NCBI RefSeq assembly: GCF_004000235.1 | Contig: NZ_RCIO01000001.1 | Span: 186,001-250,000 of the forward strand | Length of the DNA stretch: 64,000 nucleotides | Source of the DNA: Mesorhizobium sp. Z1-4 | GTDB lineage: Bacteria; Pseudomonadota; Alphaproteobacteria; Rhizobiales; Rhizobiaceae | Direction of reading: 5' to 3' | Shown here: positions 52,268 through 60,708 of the stretch, in pieces | Position numbering within the stretch: the stretch's first letter is position 1 | Layout: every line of letters begins with the position of its first letter | Translations under genes and position numbers: made by a program | Notes under the pieces: model-generated | The model's input: the letters and a program-made list of their open reading frames with translations, nothing else | Databases searched by the model: none | Told to the model about the DNA's origin: nothing

Positions 52268-53121
52268 CACCAGTCACCCGAAAGAAGAATTGAGTCGAAG
52301 TAGAGGAATGCCCTCTTCCGGGAGTCGGTTTCGACAAACGGAATAACGTTGAACAGGTTGTTCAGATTGGGCATCGCATCGAATTTGAGCATTTCCAGTC
52401 CGGAAAGGTCGAGAACCAGATCATTGCACTGCAGCTCGGTGTATCTCAGCGTCCGAATGTCGAACCCAAGCCGGAAGTAGTGCCAGTTAATCTTGGTGGG
52501 TATCTCGTTGTAGCAAAGGGTCTGGTAGCCGCCAGGAATGTCGACCCAGTTTTCCTCGCCATAGTGATAGAGCGTGACCGTACGGTCGCCCACATCGTTG
52601 AAAACGGTGGTTCGAGGCTTGTACTGCCACTTGTTTGCCAGCGCCCCATCGATCGCATTGAGGTATCGTATCTGAGGAAGCACCCGATGCTGTTTGGTCT
52701 GAATGTCGAGCACGAAGCCGAAGGAGCGTACATCGCGATCGGAGAGTTCGAGCTCCGTCGCTTCCGGCTTGAAGGTCAGATAGGCTTCCACCTGCATTGT
52801 GCAGGCCCTGGGAAACGTCAAACGCTTCAAGGATACCGTTTGCGCCCCAACGTCGGGGCGGGTTGCAAGCTTGAGCGCATAGGAGCCCGAAAGGCCGCCA
52901 TGCGTTCCCCCGTCCCATTGGGTCAGGTTGCTTAGCATCGGTGGCGTGAACTGCCGGTAGCCAGGATGCATGTTGCGCAAACTGCCCGTGTAATTGCCGG
53001 TAAGAACCGTCCAGCCGGACATGCCCTGATTGAAGTCGTCGTAAAACATGACCCTGGGCAGAGGATCGAACCGGCTCAGGTCCATTTCCCGCGGGCCAGC
53101 GTCAATAGCGTGTCTGTTCAT
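52267..53121 (-). CDS. Unrecognised protein L2, possible jelly-roll fold (paralogue of the 60701-61573 protein)
   Basis: 284 residues from the ATG at 53121 (MNRHAIDAGP), with GGAAG upstream; the longer open frame lies in the ATPase gene. No signal peptide. Conserved with its paralogue: FDPLPRVMFYDDFNQGMSGW, GGTHGGLSGSYALKLATRP, LKRLTFPRACTMQVEAYLTF, WVDIPGGYQTLCYNEIPTK, NWHYFRLGFDIRTL, LQCNDLVLDLS and LYFDSILLSGDW. The DDF..GM.GW opening and aromatic-rich strands suggest a concanavalin/jelly-roll carbohydrate-binding or hydrolase-like fold, but I see no known catalytic pair. Possibly the family labelled DUF6772 (from memory, unverified). Confidence 0.8.
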   Translation of the reverse strand: MNRHAIDAGPREMDLSRFDPLPRVMFYDDFNQGMSGWTVLTGNYTGSLRNMHPGYRQFTPPMLSNLTQWDGGTHGGLSGSYALKLATRPDVGAQTVSLKRLTFPRACTMQVEAYLTFKPEATELELSDRDVRSFGFVLDIQTKQHRVLPQIRYLNAIDGALANKWQYKPRTTVFNDVGDRTVTLYHYGEENWVDIPGGYQTLCYNEIPTKINWHYFRLGFDIRTLRYTELQCNDLVLDLSGLEMLKFDAMPNLNNLFNVIPFVETDSRKRAFLYFDSILLSGDW

Positions 53122-53167
53122 GGGCGTACTGCTTCCATGTCCTGGATGAGGGGCTCTCAATTCGCGA

Positions 53168-54232
53168 TCACGAGACCGGCAGCCGGTCCCCCGTTTCGGC
53201 ATCGAAAAGGTAGAAGCTGTCTTGTTGAGGCCGCACGCGAGCGATTTCGCCGTGCTTGAAGACAAGCCGGTCGCGGAACACGACGACCATGCTCTTGCCG
53301 TCCACTTCGCCGACAACCTGTATTTCGGCGCCCGTCGGTTCGACGACATTGACCCTCATGGGAATGCCGTCATCGGCAATTTCAAACTTGTCCGGCCGGA
53401 TGCCGACCTCAAGCCCTTCCCGGTCCGGTTGATCCGGTAACCCGGCGATGGCGACGCTGTCCGGTCCCGCCTCCACCAGGAGTTTGCCTCCGGAAATTCG
53501 GGCCGGAAGGAAATTCATGGGCGGCGAACCGATGAACCCGGCAACGAACTTGTTGACCGGTTCATCGTACAATTCCAGGGGCGTGCCGATCTGCTCGACC
53601 AGGCCGTCGTGCATGACGATGATCCGGTCGGCCATGGTCATGGCTTCGATCTGGTCGTGCGTGACATAGATCATCGTGGCACGCAGCCGCAGGTGAAGCG
53701 CCTTGATCTCGGTGCGCATTTCGGTGCGCAGTTTGGCGTCGAGATTGGACAGCGGCTCGTCGAACAGGAAAACGGCCGGGTCCCGGACGATGGCCCGTCC
53801 CATGGCCACCCGCTGGCGTTGTCCGCCTGAAAGCGCGCGAGGGAACCGGTCGAGATAGTCGGTCAGCCCGAGAATCTCGGCGACTTCCTTAACCCGTTTG
53901 TCCATCTCCGCTTTGTCTGCGCGCGCCAGCCGGAGCGCGAAGCCCATGTTCTGAGCCACCGTCATGTGCGGATAGAGGGCGTAATTCTGGAACACCATCG
54001 CGATGTTCCGCTGTTTCGGCTGCATGTCATTGACCACTTTGGAGCCAATGGAAATCTCGCCGCCGGAGATTTCTTCAAGGCCTGCGATCATCCGCAGCAG
54101 GGTCGATTTTCCGCAGCCCGAAGGCCCCACCAGAACGACAAACTCACCGTCTTTGATTGAGGCGGAAATTCCCTTGATGGCTTCCACCGCGCCGTATCTC
54201 TTGAAGACATTCGATATGCCAACTTCGACCAT
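53168..54232 (-). CDS. Sugar ABC transporter ATP-binding protein (MalK/UgpC-like)
   Basis: 354 residues. Walker A GPSGCGKST, MVFQNYALYPHMTVAQNMGF, signature ALSGGQRQRVAMGRAIVRDP, Walker B FLFDEPLSNLDAKLRTEMRT, switch His YVTHDQIEAMTMADR. The OB-type tail includes EVGIRPDKFEIADDG. It serves the permeases at 56387 and 57207, which have no other ATPase. The separation from them by ALDH and SDR genes is unusual but the strand and spacing are continuous. Confidence 0.93.
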   Translation of the reverse strand: MVEVGISNVFKRYGAVEAIKGISASIKDGEFVVLVGPSGCGKSTLLRMIAGLEEISGGEISIGSKVVNDMQPKQRNIAMVFQNYALYPHMTVAQNMGFALRLARADKAEMDKRVKEVAEILGLTDYLDRFPRALSGGQRQRVAMGRAIVRDPAVFLFDEPLSNLDAKLRTEMRTEIKALHLRLRATMIYVTHDQIEAMTMADRIIVMHDGLVEQIGTPLELYDEPVNKFVAGFIGSPPMNFLPARISGGKLLVEAGPDSVAIAGLPDQPDREGLEVGIRPDKFEIADDGIPMRVNVVEPTGAEIQVVGEVDGKSMVVVFRDRLVFKHGEIARVRPQQDSFYLFDAETGDRLPVS

Positions 54233-54241
54233 GTCTAACTC

Positions 54242-54940
54242 CTATAATGTGTCTTCGAGCCGACAGTTCACGAGCAGTTCGGCAACAGAGAAGTTTGAAG
54301 GGGCGCTGGCGAGGTGCAACACGGCCTCGGCAAGGTCGTCGGGACTGATCATCTCTTCCCTGGCGATCGCGGTAACGCCGTCGTTGAAATCAGTGTCGAT
54401 GTAGCTGGGGCAAAGCGCGGTGGCGCGCACACCGTCATTCCATGCGATGCGGCGCGTTGCATGGGTCAATGCCATCAGCGCGTGCTTTGTCATGGCATAG
54501 CCTACATTTGTATGGTTGATCCGCTTGCCCGACAGGGAGGAGACGTTGATCACGCGCCCCTGCCCCGATGCAATGAGATACGGCAAGGCGGCGCGGGTTA
54601 CACGAAGAGGCCCCTTGAGGTTGACCTCCAGCAGCGTGTCGAGCGCAGTCTCGTCGTCGTCCGTGAGCGCGTATTGGAGGCCGATGCCGGCATTGTTCAC
54701 AACGGCATCGATGCGACCGAAACGTTCAATGGTTTGGTCCACCCAGCGACCAGCCGAACCCTGCTCGAGCGCATCATAGGTGCAGCAGATCGTATCGATG
54801 CCGCCGGGCAAGCTTTCCTGCAGCCGCTCGGGAGTTCTGACACCGAGGCTGAGCCGCCAGCCGGCAGCAGCCATGCGGCGTGCAACCGCATTTCCAAGGC
54901 CCCGCGACGCGCCGGAAACCATGGCGACACGATCGGCCAT
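54242..54940 (-). CDS. SDR-family oxidoreductase
   Basis: 232 residues from the ATG at 54940, overlapping the ALDH stop (TAATG). Rossmann VAMVSGASRGLGNAVARRMA, VVNNAGIGLQYALTDDDE, Ser in INVSSLSGKR, YxxxK in VGYAMTKHALMAL, and ALCPSYIDTDFND. Likely oxidises or reduces a hydroxyl or keto group of the imported sugar or acid. Together with the aldehyde dehydrogenase it could convert a sugar to an aldonate feeding the gulonate route; this is inference. Confidence 0.9.
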   Translation of the reverse strand: MADRVAMVSGASRGLGNAVARRMAAAGWRLSLGVRTPERLQESLPGGIDTICCTYDALEQGSAGRWVDQTIERFGRIDAVVNNAGIGLQYALTDDDETALDTLLEVNLKGPLRVTRAALPYLIASGQGRVINVSSLSGKRINHTNVGYAMTKHALMALTHATRRIAWNDGVRATALCPSYIDTDFNDGVTAIAREEMISPDDLAEAVLHLASAPSNFSVAELLVNCRLEDTL

Positions 54941-56358
54941 TACAGCTGGCCCTTCCACTGCACCGAGCTCTGACGCGTCAGCTCCAACAGAAGCTCCTGA
55001 CCGTATCCATGGCCGAGACCGCTGGCACCCACGGGCTCCGAGGTGCCGCCCGGCGCCTTGCGCGGGGGCATGTTGATTTTGAGCATACCGGCCCTCAACT
55101 CATGCAGCGCCTTGACCGCACGCGAGGAGGAATTGGTGCAAACCACGCCCGCGAGCCCAAAGCGGCTGGAGTTGGCCATCGCGATCGCTTCATCGAAATC
55201 GTCGAACGGAACGATTGGAGCGACTGGCCCGAAAGTTTCTTCCATCATGATCGGTGCGTCAGCCGGCATACCGGTGACGACCGTTGGCGGAAAGAAATAG
55301 CCCTTTCGGTCCAGTCGGGTGCCGCCGCAATGAATTGTAGCGCCTCGCGCGCTCGCGTCCGACACATGGTCGATGACACGCTCGAGCTGCAGGTGGTCGA
55401 CCATCGGCCCCATGCCGACGCCGTCCATGAGACCGTCATCCTGCACGATGGCGTTGGATTGTTTGACCATCTCTTCCACGAACGGCTCGAATATCTGGCG
55501 CGCGACATAGACACGTTCGGTGGCCGTGCAGAGCTGGCCGGCGTTGAAGTAGGCAGCGTCGATAGTCAGCGCAGCCGCCTTGGCAATATCCACGGTCTCG
55601 TCGACGACCAGAGCGTCTTTGCCGCCAAGTTCCAGAATGGCCTTTTTGAGATTTCGGCCGCAGCGCTCGCCGATCCGGCGACCTGTTCCTTCCGAACCGA
55701 CAAACAGGATCGCATCGACATCTTCATGCTCAACCAGCGCGGCGCCGGCCGTTCCATCTCCCAGCACAAGGTTGACGACGCCCGCAGGCAGGTCACCGAA
55801 CACCTTCTCGGCGATGACACGGGACGAAAGCGGCGTCTTCTCCGAAGGCTTCCACACCACCGTATTGCCGACGGAGATCGCGGCGGCGATGTTTTCGACC
55901 CCAAGTGCGACCGGGTAATTCCAGGGCACGATACACCCCACGACACCGCGGGAATATCGCTGCTGAAAGTTGAGCTGGCCGGAAGCCGCCAGCTGGCTAC
56001 CGGCGCGCAGGTGTACCGAGAGTTCCGCGAACATCCGGGCAGCCGAAGCGGCGCCCGCAACCTCTCCGCGCGAAAGGAAGAGGGGTTTTCCGTTTTCCTG
56101 AGTGATCAGGCGCGCCAGCTCTTCATGCATTGCCATCAGCTTGTCGGCCGCGCCAAGCAGGGCCGCCTTGCGTTCGACGGGCGCCAGGCCGCTCCAGCCC
56201 GCATGTGCCGCCCTGGCCGCCTTCACCGCCGCGCTGACATCCTCGCTTGCCCCCCGCGGGATGAGGTCCATGACCTCCTCGCTTGCGGGATTAACGACTT
56301 CGATCGAGTCTCCCGAACGGGAGGGTGTTGCAGCGTTTGAAATCCAGTTGGTGAGCAT
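54940..56358 (-). CDS. NAD(P)-dependent aldehyde dehydrogenase
   Basis: 472 residues. Motifs: GCIVPWNYPVALGVENIAAA (catalytic Asn in PWN), WKPSEKTPLSSRVIAEKVFG, ILFVGSEGTGRRIGE, catalytic Glu in AILELGGKDALVV, catalytic Cys in YFNAGQLCTATERVYVAR, and EETFGPVAPIVPFDDFDEAI. Succinate-semialdehyde/lactaldehyde-type group. Oxidises an aldehyde intermediate to an acid. Placed between permease and SDR genes in the sugar-acid operon. Confidence 0.93.
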   Translation of the reverse strand: MLTNWISNAATPSRSGDSIEVVNPASEEVMDLIPRGASEDVSAAVKAARAAHAGWSGLAPVERKAALLGAADKLMAMHEELARLITQENGKPLFLSRGEVAGAASAARMFAELSVHLRAGSQLAASGQLNFQQRYSRGVVGCIVPWNYPVALGVENIAAAISVGNTVVWKPSEKTPLSSRVIAEKVFGDLPAGVVNLVLGDGTAGAALVEHEDVDAILFVGSEGTGRRIGERCGRNLKKAILELGGKDALVVDETVDIAKAAALTIDAAYFNAGQLCTATERVYVARQIFEPFVEEMVKQSNAIVQDDGLMDGVGMGPMVDHLQLERVIDHVSDASARGATIHCGGTRLDRKGYFFPPTVVTGMPADAPIMMEETFGPVAPIVPFDDFDEAIAMANSSRFGLAGVVCTNSSSRAVKALHELRAGMLKINMPPRKAPGGTSEPVGASGLGHGYGQELLLELTRQSSVQWKGQL

Positions 56359-56386
56359 TCTGTTGGTCTTTCATCGAATGGAGTGG

Positions 56387-57214
56387 CTAGCCCTTCACGG
56401 CGCCCGCCGTGAGCCCAGCCACGAGCTGGCGCTGCAAAACGAGCACTAGGAGAACTACCGGGATGAGTTGGATTGTGGCGGCCGCAAACAGGACGCCGTA
56501 ATTTGTGCCGGTCACGGAATCCATGATCTCGGCGAGTACCAGCGGCGTGGTCTTGGCGTTCTGAATCGTGAAGATGAACGCGTAAACATATTCATTCCAC
56601 GAGAACACGAAAACGAAGACCGCACAGGCAACCATTCCCTGCGCCGAAAGGGGCAGGATGATATGGCGGAGCAGCTGCCATTCACCGGCGCCATCGATGA
56701 TGGCCGATTCATCAAGGCTGCGCGGAATCTGGTCTATGAATTCCTTCATGATCAGAACGTTGAGCGGCAGCCAGAAAGCGGCATAGAGCGCGATCAGGAC
56801 CCAATAGGTATCGGCCAGACCCAATATGTTGACCCAGGGGAACAGGGGAATGGTGATTACCAGCGGCGGAAGCAGGCGGATGGCGACCAGATAAAATGCG
56901 CTGGCAGCAAGGGCCTTGCCGCGGAAGCGGGAGTAGACGTACCCGGCGAGCGCGGAAGCTATGACACAGACCAGGGTCGCCGCGACCGAAATGACAAGGC
57001 TGTTCAACATATAACTGAAGAACTGCGGATAGATTTCGGCAATGGCGATGAAATTGTCGAATGTCGGTGTGAAGAAAATCTCCGGCGGGAACACGAAAAT
57101 GTCCCGGTGCTGCTTGAACGCATTGAGCACGACATAGGCGATCGGAAACAGCGACCAAACCGAAATCAGCCCAACGGCAAGCGCCTTGCCAACATGTCCG
57201 GCGAGTTTACGCAT
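56387..57214 (-). CDS. Sugar ABC transporter permease (MalG-like)
   Basis: 275 residues, six helices; opens with VGKALAVGLISVWSLFPIAY. The EAA loop is IDQIPRSLDESAIIDGAGEW, then RHIILPLSAQGMVACAVFVF. C-terminal LQRQLVAGLTAGAVKG is the usual end. The ATG overlaps the MalF-like gene by eight bases. Partner of the upstream permease. Confidence 0.93.
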   Translation of the reverse strand: MRKLAGHVGKALAVGLISVWSLFPIAYVVLNAFKQHRDIFVFPPEIFFTPTFDNFIAIAEIYPQFFSYMLNSLVISVAATLVCVIASALAGYVYSRFRGKALAASAFYLVAIRLLPPLVITIPLFPWVNILGLADTYWVLIALYAAFWLPLNVLIMKEFIDQIPRSLDESAIIDGAGEWQLLRHIILPLSAQGMVACAVFVFVFSWNEYVYAFIFTIQNAKTTPLVLAEIMDSVTGTNYGVLFAAATIQLIPVVLLVLVLQRQLVAGLTAGAVKG

Positions 57215-58073
57215 CGCGGAACGCGCTCCTGTAGATCGCCCTGAGATAGATTGCTGCCAGCAACAGCGAGCCCAGAACCATGAGCCAGCCCGTCGCGGCT
57301 GCGCCGCCGAAATCGGAGTATCTGAAGCCGGTGCGGTAGAGATAGGTTCCCAACACCTCCGTCAGCCTTATGGGTCCGCCCTGCGTCACCAGCCAGACTT
57401 CGGAGAACATTCTGAAGGCAAACACGTATCTGAAGATGATCGCGAGGAGAGCGGCAGGCACGATAATCGGAGCCGTGATCAGCCAGAACTCCTGCCACTT
57501 TGTGGCTCCGTCGACGCGGGAAGCCTCATAGAGTTCGCCCGGCACGGAGATGATGGCGGCGTAGATAATGACAAAAGAAAACGGCAGGTGATGCCAGATG
57601 CTGATGGTGGTGATCAGCACCAGCGCCGCTTCCGGATTGAGTGTCCAGTTGAAGTCTATGCCGATCATGGCGAGCGTCTTCGTGATCAATCCGACGCTCG
57701 GATCAGCCAGAAATCGCCAGGAAAGTACCCCTACAACCTCACTGATGCCGTAGGGAACGAGCACGACGGCGAACATCAGCATCCGCCCGGTCTTCAGACT
57801 GGCAATGACAAGCGCGACCAGAACCGCCAGCAGCAGCTCGATGTAAACGACGGCATTCACGACGATGAAGGTGTTCCAGGCCGCGGTCCAGAAATACCGG
57901 TCCGTCAGGATGGCCGCGTAGTTCTGCCAGCCTACGAACTGGGGATTCTGCCCGAAATTGGACACCGTGAAGCTGAGCCAGAGCACATACACGGCGGGAC
58001 CAGCCAGCATGAATGTGACCATCGCCTGGGCAGGCGTCAGGAATATTAGGTGGACTGGTCGAATACGATTCAT
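57207..58073 (-). CDS. Sugar ABC transporter permease (MalF-like)
   Basis: 288 residues, six helices; opens with PVHLIFLTPAQAMVTFMLAG. EAA loop: ISVPGELYEASRVDGATKWQ, then EFWLITAPIIVPAALLAIIF. It is the first permease after the SBP gene and is separated from it by a 13-bp-stem hairpin. Confidence 0.93.
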   Translation of the reverse strand: MNRIRPVHLIFLTPAQAMVTFMLAGPAVYVLWLSFTVSNFGQNPQFVGWQNYAAILTDRYFWTAAWNTFIVVNAVVYIELLLAVLVALVIASLKTGRMLMFAVVLVPYGISEVVGVLSWRFLADPSVGLITKTLAMIGIDFNWTLNPEAALVLITTISIWHHLPFSFVIIYAAIISVPGELYEASRVDGATKWQEFWLITAPIIVPAALLAIIFRYVFAFRMFSEVWLVTQGGPIRLTEVLGTYLYRTGFRYSDFGGAAATGWLMVLGSLLLAAIYLRAIYRSAFRDA

Positions 58074-58100
58074 GACCCGGGTTCACTTTGCTCGGCATAT

Positions 58101-58130
58101 CCGTGTGGGCAGGAAACCCTGCCCACACGG
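58101..58130. other. 13-bp-stem hairpin between SBP and permease genes
   Basis: CCGTGTGGGCAGG and CCTGCCCACACGG with a 4-nt loop, perfect. It lies in the 70-bp gap after the SBP stop (58144) and before the MalF-like start (58073). No U-run follows on the minus strand, so read-through to the permeases is expected. Strongest of the five post-SBP hairpins. Confidence 0.72.
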
Positions 58131-58143
58131 AAGTTGGAGGTGC

Positions 58144-59412
58144 CTACTTGGCCGGCAGCAGAGGCGAAATTCGCGCCTGCATGTTTGCCGCTGCCTCGGC
58201 AGCAGTCTGACGGCCCAGCAGCATTGCGTCGGCTTCCTCGCTCAGGATTTCCTGGGCGCGAGCCGCCTGATCAAAGCCGGGGAAAGCCACCCGTGCAGAT
58301 GCCACCGACTGTGCCTCTTCTTCCGCCGCAGGATTTGCAGCGACGATGCGGGGATCTTGGTAGGCTCCAGACCGAACCGGACCATTGCCATTGAGAGCCT
58401 CGCGGACAGTTGCCTCGGGAGAGGATAGTGCCCGAATAAGGCTCCAGGCCAGTTCCTTGTTGGTCGAGTTTTTCGGGATGACCAGATACCAGACTTCGGT
58501 CTGCGCCGGCGTCACGCCGTTGGGGTCGGCCGGAACCGCCACTGCTTTGATATCCCCCGGGAAGCGCGAGAGCGCGGCATCGTTGAGAACCGCCACCCGG
58601 CCGAAAGGATTGAGTGACAGCGCCGCTCGACCTGCCTGCATGTCGGCAATGATGGTGTCGAGGTTCCCTGAAATGTAGTCGCGAACCAGACCGCCATTGT
58701 CGTACAGGCGCTTCAGCGTCTCAAGCGTTTCGATGAACTCCGGCGTTTCCGCGTTGAGCGTGTAGTCGGGTTCAAGGAACTGGACGCCGTGAGCGAGTGC
58801 CAGGTTGAGAATGAAGGTCGGCGACGTACCCGAGTGATTGGCAAAGCCATAGACTTCCGGGTTTTTCTCGTGAATGGCGATCGCCAGATCAACCAGTTCA
58901 GCGAACGTCTCCGGAATGCTCTCGATACCCTGATCCGCAAGGATCTTCGAATTGTAGATCAGTGCGTTCGTGGCATGACGAAACGGGATGCCATAGAGCT
59001 TGCCATCATAGGTCATCGCATCGCGCATGCCCTGGCTCAGCCCATCAAAGCCTTCGATCGGGTTTTCGGCCTGATAACCATCGAGTGGTTCCAGGAGTTC
59101 GAAGACGTCCGGCGATACGAAGCGATTGAGGAAAAACGCAAGGTCGATATTGCCTGCATCCAAGGTCATTTCCCTGAATAGGCGATCGTGAATCGGCGTT
59201 ACGTCGGCTGTAATCCAGTTTATATCGCCGTTATCCGACCGCCAGGCCTCGGTGACATCCCCACCCGTCGTGCCCGCGCTTTCGCCCGTCGACACGGATT
59301 GGTGAACACGGTGACCCAGTACATTAATGCTCTGGGCCGATGCGGGGGACACTGCGAACACACTCAAGCTGAGCGATGCTGCAAGCGCCAACAGTCCAAT
59401 AGATTTTTTCAT
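58144..59412 (-). CDS. Extracellular solute-binding protein, family 1 (sugar ABC importer)
   Basis: 422 residues with AAAGGAGGAG upstream. Signal peptide KKSIGLLALAASLSLSVFAV ending SPASA before QSIN. Mature part: DVTPIHDRLFREMTLDAGNI, LYGIPFRHATNALIYNSKIL, FANHSGTSPTFILNLALAHG, AGRAALSLNPFGRVAVLND and EVWYLVIPKNSTNKELAWSL, typical of MalE-like SBPs. It binds the substrate of the large RpiR-controlled operon; the enzymes downstream suggest a uronate- or aldonate-related sugar or its oligomer. Confidence 0.93.
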   Translation of the reverse strand: MKKSIGLLALAASLSLSVFAVSPASAQSINVLGHRVHQSVSTGESAGTTGGDVTEAWRSDNGDINWITADVTPIHDRLFREMTLDAGNIDLAFFLNRFVSPDVFELLEPLDGYQAENPIEGFDGLSQGMRDAMTYDGKLYGIPFRHATNALIYNSKILADQGIESIPETFAELVDLAIAIHEKNPEVYGFANHSGTSPTFILNLALAHGVQFLEPDYTLNAETPEFIETLETLKRLYDNGGLVRDYISGNLDTIIADMQAGRAALSLNPFGRVAVLNDAALSRFPGDIKAVAVPADPNGVTPAQTEVWYLVIPKNSTNKELAWSLIRALSSPEATVREALNGNGPVRSGAYQDPRIVAANPAAEEEAQSVASARVAFPGFDQAARAQEILSEEADAMLLGRQTAAEAAANMQARISPLLPAK

Positions 59413-59457
59413 TGGTCTCCTCCTTTGGTTTACCGCGTCGCGGTGTAGCGGCCCGGG

Positions 59458-60369
59458 CTAATTTCCCTTGAGCCGAAGCTTTGTGTCGGCCTGTTTCTCA
59501 ACGAGCCGCATGAGCGATCCCATGTAGTCCTCCGCCGGGAAGGCCTCTTCGCATGCCGCGTAGCGCGCCATGACAACCTCTCCGACCGGGAGGTCGACCC
59601 CGAGATCCTTGCCCAGTTTCAATGCGAGCCGCTGATCCTTCGCAGCCAGCCGCGAGGCAAAGCCGGGGGTGTAGTCGGCAAGGAAGGCCTTGGCCGGCAA
59701 TACGGTGTTCAGGATCTTGTTGGACGTTCCGGTACGGTCAGACAGGTCGATGATCTGCTCGACGGTCAGTCCGGATTTCACGCCGAGTGCAAGAGCCTCG
59801 GCGATCGTCGCAATGATACCGCCACCCAGAAAATTATTGACCAGCTTGATTGCCGAACCCGCACCGAGCGATCCGACGTGCAAGATTTCCGAGGACATCA
59901 CCTTGAGGACCGGCCTGACCTCAGACAACAGGTCCGCGTCGCCGCCGACCATGAAGGTGACCGTTCCCGCCTCGGCTTCGGCAACACCTCTGCCGACCGG
60001 TGAATCAATCATCCTGATGCCAACCTCGGCCAGCGCCGCACCCACCGCCCGTGAGGTCGTGGGGTCGATCGTGCTCATGTCAATATAGATGAGGTTCTTG
60101 TTCCCGCTCTCAATGAGCCCGCCCGCGTCGAGCGTTATCGACCGCACGTCAGGCGCATCTGGTACCATGGAGATTGCGATATCGACTTCAGCACCGAGCT
60201 CGGCCGGGCCCGCCGCAATACGGGCACCGGTCTTTGAGGCGAAAGCCTCGGCTGCGGCGGGCATCCGATCCCAGACGACAACGTCATAGCCGGCCCTGGT
60301 GAGATTGCCGGCCAGGCCGCGCCCCATCGCGCCCAACCCGATAAATCCGATCTTCTTGTTCGCTGGCAT
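59458..60369 (-). CDS. 3-hydroxyisobutyrate dehydrogenase-family oxidoreductase (tartronate-semialdehyde reductase-like)
   Basis: 303 residues. NAD(P)-binding KKIGFIGLGAMGRGLAGNLT, substrate loop MIDSPVGRGVAEAEAGTVTF (usual DAPVSGG... block) with MVGGDADLL, catalytic Lys in SAIKLVNNFLGGGIIATIAE, and DQRLALKLGKDLGVDLPVGE. Reduces or oxidises a small beta-hydroxyacid or a sugar-acid analogue. It is third in the operon after the L1/S1 pair. Exact substrate open (tartronate semialdehyde, threonate-like or glucuronate-derived acids are known for the family). Confidence 0.9.
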   Translation of the reverse strand: MPANKKIGFIGLGAMGRGLAGNLTRAGYDVVVWDRMPAAAEAFASKTGARIAAGPAELGAEVDIAISMVPDAPDVRSITLDAGGLIESGNKNLIYIDMSTIDPTTSRAVGAALAEVGIRMIDSPVGRGVAEAEAGTVTFMVGGDADLLSEVRPVLKVMSSEILHVGSLGAGSAIKLVNNFLGGGIIATIAEALALGVKSGLTVEQIIDLSDRTGTSNKILNTVLPAKAFLADYTPGFASRLAAKDQRLALKLGKDLGVDLPVGEVVMARYAACEEAFPAEDYMGSLMRLVEKQADTKLRLKGN

Positions 60370-60375
60370 TCCATT

Positions 60376-60708
60376 CTACTCCTTCAGCGAGAACGTAAGC
60401 AGTGCCTTGAAACTCGACCCCTGCGGCAGGACGGTCATTACACGCATAAAGGCACCGAAACCGCGGATCCGGGCGCTCTTCAGACCGCCCTCCCTGGGGA
60501 TCTCGAGCAATGTCCCTTCGTCGACCCAGTTGAGCCCGTCGGGAGAGATCTGCACCCACGCCCGGGCAAGCTCCGGCGTTCCCGTAGACCCGAGATTTCG
60601 CAGAAAGATTACAGCCTCGGACGCCCACGCCACCTCGTAAGGCTCGCTGGTGGCAACGCCTTCCCAAAGGTCGTTTCGAGCAACGACGGCGGATATCGAT
60701 TCACGCAT
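60376..60708 (-). CDS. Unrecognised small protein S1 (paralogue of the 51929-52267 protein)
   Basis: 110 residues, MRESISAVVARNDLWEGVAT at the start, ending SFKALLTFSLKE. Soluble, no signal. Clearly homologous to S2 over its full length, including the VQIS-x-DGL-x-W-x-DEGT-x2-EIP block. The start lies eight bases inside the L1 gene, so the two are translationally coupled. Together with L1 it forms the first two genes of the 14-gene operon. No function known to me. Confidence 0.8.
   Translation of the reverse strand: MRESISAVVARNDLWEGVATSEPYEVAWASEAVIFLRNLGSTGTPELARAWVQISPDGLNWVDEGTLLEIPREGGLKSARIRGFGAFMRVMTVLPQGSSFKALLTFSLKE

Noticed and set aside
54505-54519. Half-site TGTATGG preceded by CCTACA, resembling the 18-bp operator
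   Set aside because: Only one arm fits at the right spacing, and it lies inside the SDR coding sequence, far from the aromatic regulon.
54880-56340. Plus-strand open frame (486 codons) opposite the aldehyde dehydrogenase
   Set aside because: Antisense shadow of a gene with all ALDH catalytic residues.
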